Shown here: positions 8,869-16,902 of the stretch, in pieces
Position numbering within the stretch: the first letter of the stretch is position 1
Layout: each line of letters begins with the position of its first letter
NCBI GenBank assembly: GCA_964574815.1
Contig: CAZNPL010000054.1
Coordinates: forward strand, 1-34,918
Direction: 5' to 3'
DNA length: 34,918 nucleotides
Origin: CAZNPL01 sp964574815
Lineage (GTDB): Bacteria > Planctomycetota > Phycisphaerae > UBA1845
Made by a program: the position numbers and the translations under genes
The notes under the pieces: model-generated
The model's database searches: none
What the model saw: the letters and a program-made list of their open reading frames with translations, nothing else
Told to the model about the DNA's origin: nothing

Positions 8869-11412
8869 ATGCCAACCCTTGACGAGACACTTCAATCAGA
8901 CGGACGACGTCAGGCGACGATCGTGGCCGTGTCGCTTGTGGTGCTGGGGCTGGTGGCCGGGTTGCCCGCGCTGCAGGGCGGGTTTCTGACGGGCGACGAT
9001 TATCATCTGGTCCGCAACCACGTCCTGGTCAACCATCCCTCGCTCGAGCACGCCGCGAAACTGTTCACCATCGTGCATCGGGATCTCTATCAGCCGGTGC
9101 CTCTGCTGAGCTTCTCGATCGACTTCGCGATCATCAAGACCTTAGGGCTGCAGCCGGTTGCGGAGGGGCCGCAGGCGGGCGCCTGGGTCTTCCACCTGAC
9201 GAACGTCTGCCTTCACGCGCTGAACACGCTTCTGGTCTTCTGGGCGGTCCGCCGGCTGTCGGGTCGGCTGGCCGTGGCCGGGATCGCCGCCGGCGTTTTC
9301 GCGGTGCACCCGCTCGCCTCGGAGACGATCGCGTGGATCAACGGGCGCATGATGCTGCTGAGCACTTGCTTTACGTTGGCGACGCTGATCACGCTGGACC
9401 GTTGGCGGGAGCGGCCAGGCTGGCCTCGAGGCGTGCTGACTATTCTGTTCGGGCTGCTGGCGCACATGAGCAAGGTCAGCATCGCATTGCCGATTCTGGC
9501 ACTGGTGTATCCGCTGGCTCAATGCCGGTGGCCGAAGCGCGGCTGGTGGGCGGTGTGGGCGGCCCTGGCCGTGATGACCGCCGGATTCACGCTGTTCGCC
9601 ATCAGCTCGAGCGGGCAGATGTTTCAGGAGGCCGAAGAGGAGATGCCGGGGCCGCCGCCGTTCTACGTGGTCCTGGCGCTGGGCCAATACTTCCGCCAAT
9701 ACCTCATGCCGATCGGCCTGTCCCCGTGGTATCCGCCGCCGTCGGACGTCAACTGGAGCGGTCCGTTGTTTGTCACATCGGTCGCAACGGTGCTGCTCGT
9801 CGTCGCCTTGGTCGTCTTGTCGCTGCGGCGAAGCCGGGTCGGCGTGCTGGGGCTGCTGTGGTTTATGGCGGCCGTGGCGCCGACACTCCCAATCGTGCCG
9901 GCCCGACGGTCACTCGCCGCGGATCGATACGTTTACCTGCCGAACATCGGCTTGCACTGGATCGTTGCGACCCTGGTGGTGGCCGCGTTTGTGTATCTCT
10001 TGCGCCGGTCGCCCGCCGGCAGGCGATGGTCCGCGCCGGCAGTGGTGCTGGGCATCGCGTGTGCCGGGGTGGGCGCCGCGTTTCTGGGAACGCTCTGGAA
10101 GGCGCACGGCTATTACCGCGACAACCTTGCGGTGGCCAACCGGATCATTCAGTGTTTCCCCAACTATCCCACGGTGTACGAGTCGGCGGCGTGGGCCTAC
10201 TACCGGAATGGCCATTACGAAGAAGCGATCGCAATCGCGCTCGAGGACCTCGAACGTCATCCGGAAAAAATGGCGTGCGAGGTCTACCAGGTCGTGGGGA
10301 TGAGCCAGTTCCGCCTGGGGCGGTACGAGGAGGCGCTGGCCTCTTTGAGGAAAGCGATCCAGGCCGATCCGGACTACGGCAAGTGCTACACCCGCATCGC
10401 ACAGATCTTTGCCGATCTGGGACGCTACGACGAGGCGATCGAGAACTACAAGCACGGCATCGAGATCATGCCGTACTACAACCCGGGCCTGCTGAACCTG
10501 GCCGCGGTCTACCGAAGGGTGGGCCGGATTGAGGAGGCGGTGTCCACGTACGAGCAGGTGTTGGAGGGCAACGCTTACGACGTAACAGCGCATCTGGCGC
10601 TGGCGGAGATCGATCTTGCTCGGGGTAACTATGCCGAGGCGGCCGCTCGGCTCGATAAGCTGCTGGGCTGGATGCCGGAGAACACGGTGGCGCGCACGAA
10701 TCTGGGCTTGAGTTACGAAGGGCTCAATCGCCCGGAGGAGGCCATCGAGGCCTACCGGGAGGCGATCAAACGGGATGCAAATGCGGTGGTGGCGATATCG
10801 AATCTGGCGAGCCTCTATGTTCGCGTGGAGCGAGCGACCGAGGCGCGGCGCCTCCTCGAGAACCATCTGCCGCGGCACCCGACGGACCTGACCCTGCTGA
10901 TCGCGTATCACGACGTGGCGGTTCACATGGCGCAGCCTGCTGACGCGGTTCTACCATTTCTGCGAGCTTCCGAACTCAAGCCTGGCGACGGCCTGCTCAA
11001 CGCCTGGACGGCCTACACGCTGACGCAAGCCGGGCGAATGGATGAAGCGGCGGAATACCTGCGGCGTAACGCCGGCGAGGCGTCGTCCTCCGCCGTGGTA
11101 TTACTCGCCAAGACCCTGCTCGCTCTGGATCGGGACGTGCCCGAAGCGGCGATTGCGAACATCCGGGCTTTGCTGGCACGCGATAAAGCCATTCTCAAGG
11201 ACGCCGGCAACCGCCTGATCGACGATCTCGCGCGGTATTCGTCGTGGCATCCCGAAGATGCGTGGCCGTTCTATCTGTCGGCGATGGTTCTCGATGCGCA
11301 AGGGCGAACCGACGTGGCCCGGATCGCGATGGAGCAGTTCAAGCGGCTGTGCCCCACGCCCGAATGCAAGTCGCGCGCGGCCGACCTGATTCCGAAGCCT
11401 GACACTCCTTGA
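8869..11412 (+). CDS. membrane glycosyltransferase-like protein with C-terminal TPR repeats (TMTC/DUF1736-like)
   Basis: Integral membrane protein of 847 residues. Residues about 18-400 contain roughly nine to eleven hydrophobic segments. The GT-C-like hallmarks are an early acidic pair in the first periplasmic loop ('GDDYHLV'), then 'LYQPVPLLSFSID', 'FHLTNVCLHALNTLLV' and 'HPLASETIAWINGR', as in O-mannosyltransferases and eukaryotic TMTC proteins. From residue about 430 onward there are seven to eight TPR motifs (e.g. 'GRYDEAIENYKHGIEIMP'). The likely role is transfer of sugar from a polyprenyl donor to secreted proteins or glycans, with TPRs binding the partner; this is inferred from architecture. 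The start ATG at 8869 lacks a clear ribosome binding site. Confidence 0.82.
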   Translation: MPTLDETLQSDGRRQATIVAVSLVVLGLVAGLPALQGGFLTGDDYHLVRNHVLVNHPSLEHAAKLFTIVHRDLYQPVPLLSFSIDFAIIKTLGLQPVAEGPQAGAWVFHLTNVCLHALNTLLVFWAVRRLSGRLAVAGIAAGVFAVHPLASETIAWINGRMMLLSTCFTLATLITLDRWRERPGWPRGVLTILFGLLAHMSKVSIALPILALVYPLAQCRWPKRGWWAVWAALAVMTAGFTLFAISSSGQMFQEAEEEMPGPPPFYVVLALGQYFRQYLMPIGLSPWYPPPSDVNWSGPLFVTSVATVLLVVALVVLSLRRSRVGVLGLLWFMAAVAPTLPIVPARRSLAADRYVYLPNIGLHWIVATLVVAAFVYLLRRSPAGRRWSAPAVVLGIACAGVGAAFLGTLWKAHGYYRDNLAVANRIIQCFPNYPTVYESAAWAYYRNGHYEEAIAIALEDLERHPEKMACEVYQVVGMSQFRLGRYEEALASLRKAIQADPDYGKCYTRIAQIFADLGRYDEAIENYKHGIEIMPYYNPGLLNLAAVYRRVGRIEEAVSTYEQVLEGNAYDVTAHLALAEIDLARGNYAEAAARLDKLLGWMPENTVARTNLGLSYEGLNRPEEAIEAYREAIKRDANAVVAISNLASLYVRVERATEARRLLENHLPRHPTDLTLLIAYHDVAVHMAQPADAVLPFLRASELKPGDGLLNAWTAYTLTQAGRMDEAAEYLRRNAGEASSSAVVLLAKTLLALDRDVPEAAIANIRALLARDKAILKDAGNRLIDDLARYSSWHPEDAWPFYLSAMVLDAQGRTDVARIAMEQFKRLCPTPECKSRAADLIPKPDTP

Positions 11413-11607
11413 TACCGTTCCGAACGTGGATGGCCCCTTTTTTTGGAGCCGCGCCGCCTTTCCGAGCCGCGCCCGGAAGGAAGCGGCCCCTTTGTCTTTC
11501 CGGGAGCGCCTCCATACCGTCACGGCTCGGTTTCGATTAACACTCGATCATCTGAGACGCTACACTGGCATCCGCCCCAGAACGTTCGATGGATGAAAGG
11601 AAGCAGC

Positions 11608-13362
11608 ATGCACGAACCATCCGGCCTGAATCGGCGGCACGTTCTCAAGGCGCTCACCGCCATGGGCGTGGGATCCACGGTCTTTGCCCGGGCGGTGGCG
11701 GCTCAGGCCGAGGGTGAGCGGCAGGTGACGGCCGACATGATCCGGCATGCCGAATGGATCGCCGGGGTCGAGTATACCGACGCCGAGCGGGAGCTGATGC
11801 TGGAGGGGCTCAACGAGTCGCTCGCCGAACTGGCGGAGCTTCGCAAGGTTCCGCTGGACAACGACATCCCGCCTGCGCTGTCGTTTTATCCGGCCGGTCG
11901 GCCGGCCGTGGACGAGGCGCCGCGGCGCGACGCCCGCCCGATCGAGTCGTCCGCCCGCCGGCCCGAGTCACGCGAAGACCTAGCCTTCGCCCCGGTGACT
12001 GAGCTGTCGGCACTGCTGCGACAGCGCAAGGTGTCCTCGACGGAACTGACGCAGCTTTACCTCGAGCGCCTGCACCGCATCGACGAGACGCTCAAGTGCG
12101 TGATCACGTTTACCGACGAGCTGGCGCTCGAGCAGGCGGAGCGGGCCGATCGGGAGATTGCGGCCGGCCGCTATCGCGGCCCGCTGCACGGCGTGCCGTG
12201 GGGCGTGAAGGACCTGTTCTCGCATCCGCGCTATCCGACGACCTGGGGCGCCAAGCCCTACGAGCAACAGGTTCGCGAGGAGAAGGCGACGGTCATCTCG
12301 CGACTCGAGGAGGCCGGGGCGGTCCTGCTGGCCAAGCTGTCGCTGGGGGCGCTGGCGTGGGGCGACGTGTGGTTCGGCGGCAAGACGAAAAGCCCGTGGA
12401 ACCCGGAGAAGGGCTCGAGCGGCTCGTCAGCGGGATCGGCCGCGGCGACGGCCGCCGGCTCCGTCGGTTTCGCGATCGGGACCGAGACCTGGGGCAGCAT
12501 CGTGTCGCCGTGTACGCGATGCGGTGCGACGGGCTTGCGGCCGACGTTTGGCCGCGTCAGCCGCTACGGTGCGATGGCACTCTCCTGGACAATGGACAAG
12601 GTCGGCCCGATCGCGCGCTCGGTCGAAGACTGCGCCTTGGTGTTCGACACGATCCACGGGGCGGACGGGCTGGATCATGACGCAGTCAACCGACCCTTTC
12701 ACTGGCCCCCGCGGCGCGATGTGCGAACGCTGCGCGTCGGGTACGTGGCCGACTTGTTCGAGCAGGACGCGACCGAGGGCATTGAGAACGAGCAGCAGAA
12801 GGCGCGCGTGGCCGAGCAGCAGAAGCACGATCGGCGAACGATTCAGACGCTGCGCGATCTCGGCTTGAGGCTTGTGCCGATGAAGCTGCCGGAGTCGTAT
12901 CCGATCGGACCGATGTCGCTGATTCTGACGGCCGAGGCCAGTGCCGCATTCGATCAACTCACGCGAAGCGGCCGTGACGACCGGCTGACGCGGCAGGTCG
13001 CCAACGCATGGCCCAACGTCTTCCGGCAGGGCCAGTTGATCCCGGCGGTCGAGTACATCCGGGCGAACCGCATCCGTACGCTGCTGCTCCGCGAGATGGA
13101 GCGGGCCATGTCGGACATCGACGTCTACGCATGTCCATCCTACGGGGGCGACAATCTGCTCCTGACCAACCTGACCGGCCACCCCTCGGTCGTACTGCCG
13201 AACGGCTCCTACACCGACGACGGCATGCCGACGAGCATCACCTTCGTCGGAAAGCTCTTCGGCGAAACCGACCTGCTATCAGCAGCCCACGCCTATCAGG
13301 AAGCAACCGAATTCCACACCCACCGCCCGCCGCTGGGTGAGCAGAATGTGCGAACGCCATAG
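11608..13362 (+). CDS. Tat-exported amidase (amidase-signature family)
   Basis: Enzyme of 584 residues that hydrolyses an amide bond through a Ser-cisSer-Lys triad. ATG 11608 is preferred because AAGGA lies 6 nt upstream and because it begins a twin-arginine signal ('NRRHVLKAL', then a hydrophobic stretch ending ARAVAAQ). This implies folded export. The amidase-signature domain spans about residues 130-575. Visible catalytic elements are Lys201 in 'GVPWGVKDLF', the Gly/Ser-rich loop 'GSSGSSAGSAAA' (about 269-280) and the nucleophile Ser297 in 'GTETWGSIVSP'. The usual 'TDTGGS' reads 'TETWGS' here, with a bulky Trp. The C-terminal 'GHPSVVLPNG' segment is typical. An extra N-terminal region (about 35-125) precedes the core. 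The substrate is unknown. Confidence 0.9.
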   Translation: MHEPSGLNRRHVLKALTAMGVGSTVFARAVAAQAEGERQVTADMIRHAEWIAGVEYTDAERELMLEGLNESLAELAELRKVPLDNDIPPALSFYPAGRPAVDEAPRRDARPIESSARRPESREDLAFAPVTELSALLRQRKVSSTELTQLYLERLHRIDETLKCVITFTDELALEQAERADREIAAGRYRGPLHGVPWGVKDLFSHPRYPTTWGAKPYEQQVREEKATVISRLEEAGAVLLAKLSLGALAWGDVWFGGKTKSPWNPEKGSSGSSAGSAAATAAGSVGFAIGTETWGSIVSPCTRCGATGLRPTFGRVSRYGAMALSWTMDKVGPIARSVEDCALVFDTIHGADGLDHDAVNRPFHWPPRRDVRTLRVGYVADLFEQDATEGIENEQQKARVAEQQKHDRRTIQTLRDLGLRLVPMKLPESYPIGPMSLILTAEASAAFDQLTRSGRDDRLTRQVANAWPNVFRQGQLIPAVEYIRANRIRTLLLREMERAMSDIDVYACPSYGGDNLLLTNLTGHPSVVLPNGSYTDDGMPTSITFVGKLFGETDLLSAAHAYQEATEFHTHRPPLGEQNVRTP

Positions 13363-13446
13363 GAAGTCTGCGGGGGAATCAAACCGCGCTTGCACGGCGG
13401 ACGCATGGGGACTAGTATCCCGTTAGGTATTTGTGTGGGCAGCGTT

Positions 13447-14256
13447 ATGAGCAATCATTCGAAGATCGAATGGACCGACGCTACGTGGAACCCTGTCCGT
13501 GGCTGCACGAAGGTCAGCCCGGGTTGCGCTCACTGCTATGCCGAGACGTTTGCCGAGCGTTTTCGCGGCGTACCGGGCCATCCCTATGAGCAGGGATTCG
13601 ATCTTCGCCTCGTGCCGGAAAAACTCGCCGAGCCCCTTCGTTGGACGAAACCACGGATGGTCTTCGTCAACTCGATGAGCGATCTGTTCCATGAGCGTGT
13701 GCCCGACGATTACATCGATGCCTGCGTTTCGGTGATGGAAGCGGCCAACTGGCACACTTACCAAGTTCTTACGAAACGGTCGGAGCGTCTCCGCAATTTC
13801 CTGAATACGAAGTTGCGCCGCGTTGCCAAGCACGCCCATATCTGGTGGGGCGTGAGCGTGGAAAACCGAAAACAGGGCCTGCCGCGAATCGAGCACTTGC
13901 GGTCGACGCGCGCGGCCGTTCGGTTCCTTTCGATCGAACCCCTGCTGGAGGACCTGGGTCGCCTCGACTTGCGCTCAATCGATTGGGTGATCGTCGGGGG
14001 CGAGAGCGGCGCCGGCGCGCGCCCCTTGAAGCGCGACTGGGTGGCCGGCATTCGCGACCAGTGCCAAGCGGCCGAAGTGCCGTTTTTTTTCAAGCAGTGG
14101 GGCGGTGTCCGAAAGTGCCAGGCCGGGCGCGAACTCGACGGCCGCACGCACGACGACATGCCGACGCTCGCACATCGTATGGTGGTACCGAAGGCAGCAC
14201 GCGACAAGGCGATTGCGTCGCTGCCGGTCCAGTCGGTCGGGGGAGCTGCGCGGTGA
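13447..14256 (+). CDS. DUF5131 (phage Gp37/Gp68) family three-Cys protein
   Basis: Cytoplasmic protein of 269 residues of the phage Gp37/Gp68 family (PF07505/DUF5131). Its start is the ATG at 13447 (MSNHSKIEWTDATWNPVRG). The family hallmark is the N-terminal three-cysteine motif C20-x6-C27-x2-C30 in 'GCTKVSPGCAHCYAE', which probably binds a metal or an iron-sulfur cluster. Other conserved pieces are 'MVFVNSMSDLFHE', 'TYQVLTKRSERL', 'WWGVSVENR', 'RFLSIEPLLEDL', 'DWVIVGGESGAGARPL' and 'PFFFKQWGG'. The stop overlaps the GTG start of the next gene (GTGA), so the pair is translationally coupled. The family is typically found paired with a TcmP gene, exactly as here. The biochemical function is not established; mobile-element or defence links are possible. 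Confidence 0.9.
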   Translation: MSNHSKIEWTDATWNPVRGCTKVSPGCAHCYAETFAERFRGVPGHPYEQGFDLRLVPEKLAEPLRWTKPRMVFVNSMSDLFHERVPDDYIDACVSVMEAANWHTYQVLTKRSERLRNFLNTKLRRVAKHAHIWWGVSVENRKQGLPRIEHLRSTRAAVRFLSIEPLLEDLGRLDLRSIDWVIVGGESGAGARPLKRDWVAGIRDQCQAAEVPFFFKQWGGVRKCQAGRELDGRTHDDMPTLAHRMVVPKAARDKAIASLPVQSVGGAAR

Positions 14257-15431
14257 ACAATGAGGACCTCTACGCAGGCCGTGAGCAAACACTCGTCAAG
14301 CACTACATCCTGGAGCATTACCTCGAACGATTTGCGCACATCGTCGGTAGCGCGTGGCAGGCCATTACGTACGTCGACTGTTTCTCCGGCCCTTGGAACG
14401 CGCGTTCCGAGAAGCTCGAGGATAGTTCGTTTGCACTCGCACTTCAACAGCTAAGGACAGCAAGGGCGAATCTGACCGACTTCAAAGTCAGGCATGGACA
14501 AGAGCCTTTGGAGATAAGGTGTTTCTTTCTTGAAAGGGATGCCGCGGCGTTCACGAAGTTGCGGCAGTTCGCCCGTTCAGTTAGCGACGCCGAGGTAGCC
14601 ACAAGGAATGCTACGCTGGAGGAATCAATCGACAGCATCCTGAAATTCGTCTACGCGCGGCGAGCCGATGCATTTCCCTTCGTCTTCGTGGACCCGACTG
14701 GCTGGACCGGATTCGCACTCGATGTGATCACTCCGTTGCTTCGGCTCCGCCCCGGCGAGGTTCTAATCAATTTCATGACCGAATACGTTGTGCGTTTTGC
14801 GGAGCACCCCGACGCACACGTACGGCAGAGCTTCGACCGGTTGTTCGGCTCTGTCGACTATCGCAGTCGAATCGCCGGATTAACAGGGGACGCCCGTGAG
14901 GAAGAACTCGTACGTTGCTACTGCGATGCGATCGCACAGATCGGCGAATTCAATTACGTCTGCCCTGCGATCGTTCTGAATCCCGCAAGGGACCGCACCC
15001 ATTTTCATCTGCTCTATGCTACGCGCAACGCGAAGGGAGTTGAGGTGTTCAAGAAAGTCGAAGAAAAGGCCATGGCGGTGATGGAAAAGGCCCGGGGGAA
15101 AGCTCAGCAGCGCCTGCGCGAGAAGAAGAGCGGACAAGCTGAGCTGTTCGGGCCGGAGGAAATGCATGACACCCGTTACTACGCCAACCTTCGCGAGCGC
15201 CACTTCAGTGCCTCGAAGCAGCATGTGAGCAAACTCATCGCGGGCTGCCGGGTTATCTCCTACGACGAAGCCTGGAAGGCGGCGTTATCGCATCCGCTGG
15301 TTTGGGAGAGGGACCTTAGGGATTGGATCGCCGAATGGGCGAAATCAGGACGACTGGTGGTCGAGGGCCTCAAGGGGCGCGAACGCGCGCCGAAGCGCGG
15401 CGCGCACCACCGCATCGTGCGGAAAGCATGA
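14253..15431 (+). CDS. tcmP: three-Cys-motif partner protein TcmP (methyltransferase-like)
   Basis: Protein of 392 residues matching the TcmP family, the standing partner of DUF5131. The start is GTG 14253: GGGGGAG lies 7 nt upstream and the codon overlaps the previous stop by 4 nt. A longer frame from 13845 runs over the partner gene and is rejected. The N-terminal half reads like a Rossmann-type SAM methyltransferase: motif I-like 'YVDCFSGPW' (Asp42), an acidic end of strand two 'FFLERD' (94-96) and a motif IV-like 'FVDPTGW' (Asp147-Pro148). A charged helical segment (about 270-305) and a winged-helix-like C-terminus follow. Enzymatic activity is inferred, not shown. The stretch 14440-14680 is visibly less GC-rich than its neighbours, which suggests acquisition by transfer. 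Confidence 0.87.
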   Translation: MNNEDLYAGREQTLVKHYILEHYLERFAHIVGSAWQAITYVDCFSGPWNARSEKLEDSSFALALQQLRTARANLTDFKVRHGQEPLEIRCFFLERDAAAFTKLRQFARSVSDAEVATRNATLEESIDSILKFVYARRADAFPFVFVDPTGWTGFALDVITPLLRLRPGEVLINFMTEYVVRFAEHPDAHVRQSFDRLFGSVDYRSRIAGLTGDAREEELVRCYCDAIAQIGEFNYVCPAIVLNPARDRTHFHLLYATRNAKGVEVFKKVEEKAMAVMEKARGKAQQRLREKKSGQAELFGPEEMHDTRYYANLRERHFSASKQHVSKLIAGCRVISYDEAWKAALSHPLVWERDLRDWIAEWAKSGRLVVEGLKGRERAPKRGAHHRIVRKA

Positions 15432-15579
15432 ACCCTCCGAGTTGAGAGAACCGATCCAACAACGCCGGTGCTAGCGCGCAACAACCCATCCCTGCCGAAC
15501 GGTACTTGTCGTCCAGCGCTGATCGCGACCAAATGAGGCGTTTGCCAAGTGGCGTGCGAGGGTCCTTCTGTCGGGGGCC

Positions 15580-16785
15580 TTAGGGCAAGCCTATAGCGAG
15601 CAAATTGAGTTTCTCCTGCCGGTTCGAGATGAACTCGCAGCCGTTGGTGGTGACGACGATCATTTCTTCCAGACCGATGTAGCCGGCTCCTTCGACATTC
15701 TCTATGCCGAGCTCGAGCGTGAAGACGTTTGATTCCTCCACCCGGCGGTATGGGGTTTGGCCGTAACGCTCCCATTTGGGGGCGAGGGTGCCGCCTCCGT
15801 CGTGAGCGGCTCGGCCGATCTGGTGGCCGGTGGCGTGCTTGTATTCGGGATAGCCGGCATCCGTGATGACCTTTCTTGCGGCGGCGTCCACTTCCCAGCA
15901 CTCGATTCCGGGATTGAGCGCTGCGGCCGCGGCGTCGATGGCCTTTACGATGGTGTCGAATGCGGTCTGGATCGCCTCGGGCGGGCGGTTTTCGCCGGGC
16001 CTCGGGACGTACCAGTCGCGCTGTAAGTCGGAACAGTAGTCGGCCTGCTTCACACCGAAATCAATATGCAGGACGTGGCCCGGTTCGATGCGAATATCCG
16101 GCGAGGGGATGCCGTGGCCGATCATCGAATTCGGGCCGCTGTTGACGATCGGGCATTGGGCCCGATCCCACGCTACGTCGAGTCCGCGGCGATCGATTTC
16201 ATCGTGCATGAAGTCGGCGACTTGTCGTTCGGTCTGGCCCGGTTGCGCAAATGCGGCCGTGGCTTCGAAGATCTCATCGGTCGTGGCGATCGCCTCGCGG
16301 AGGCGGTGAATTTCGCCGGGGGTCTTACGACCGCGCAGCGTGCCGACGATGTGGGCGGCGCTGACGATGCGGTCGGCGTACGGTGTTCCGGCCAGGTATT
16401 CCTGAAGAAGCTGGAACATGCCGTGGGAGAGGCCGTCGGCCTTCACGTCATCGCGAGAGAAGTTCAGCGCGAGCGATTCGGGCTTGAGCCGGTCGAGCGT
16501 CTCGAGCAGCGGCGTCCGGATTCCCTCGACGTACGGAATCACCTCTTTCCACGCCCCCGTGGAGGAGACGGCGTCGGCGTCGTAATTGCCGACGATGGCG
16601 ATCCGGTCGCCGCGGCGCGTCACAATCAGGGCGCTTTGCCAAGTGAGACTCTGGCCCAGGATCAAGGGTAGTACCGGGTCGCCGGCCTCTGTGGTCTCCC
16701 GGACAAACGTCATCCAGGCGTCCACGCCATGTGCGGCAAGAATGTCGACGGCCTGGGCCAGCTTCTCATCAATGATGGAAGTCAT
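15580..16785 (-). CDS. M24 family metallopeptidase (Xaa-Pro aminopeptidase-like)
   Basis: Cytoplasmic pita-bread-fold peptidase of 401 residues, probably cleaving N-terminal residues next to proline. The start ATG 16785 has GAGGTG about 8 nt upstream. The N-terminal creatinase-like domain (about 1-150) precedes the catalytic domain. The dinuclear metal ligands are all visible: Asp242 ('HIDFGV'), Asp253 ('CSDLQRDW'), His321 ('ATGHQIG'), Glu358 ('LELGIE') and Glu373 or Glu374 ('GLEEM'). The protein has no signal peptide. It stands alone on the minus strand, convergent with tcmP, from which it is separated by about 150 non-coding bases. Confidence 0.9.
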   Translation of the reverse strand: MTSIIDEKLAQAVDILAAHGVDAWMTFVRETTEAGDPVLPLILGQSLTWQSALIVTRRGDRIAIVGNYDADAVSSTGAWKEVIPYVEGIRTPLLETLDRLKPESLALNFSRDDVKADGLSHGMFQLLQEYLAGTPYADRIVSAAHIVGTLRGRKTPGEIHRLREAIATTDEIFEATAAFAQPGQTERQVADFMHDEIDRRGLDVAWDRAQCPIVNSGPNSMIGHGIPSPDIRIEPGHVLHIDFGVKQADYCSDLQRDWYVPRPGENRPPEAIQTAFDTIVKAIDAAAAALNPGIECWEVDAAARKVITDAGYPEYKHATGHQIGRAAHDGGGTLAPKWERYGQTPYRRVEESNVFTLELGIENVEGAGYIGLEEMIVVTTNGCEFISNRQEKLNLLAIGLP

Positions 16786-16902
16786 CGGTAGTCACCTCAT
16801 CGGACCGCAAAGGAATCAAAGCCTGTTGAGGTGGGCAGTATACGGGATGGGCGAGGTCTGCCCAACCGGGTGTCCAACGCTATCGCAAGGGAGCCTGGTG
16901 CT

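Noticed and set aside
13845..14252. 136-codon N-terminal extension of TcmP
   Set aside because: Overlaps most of DUF5131 in another frame; GTG 14253 has a strong ribosome binding site and matches the family start.
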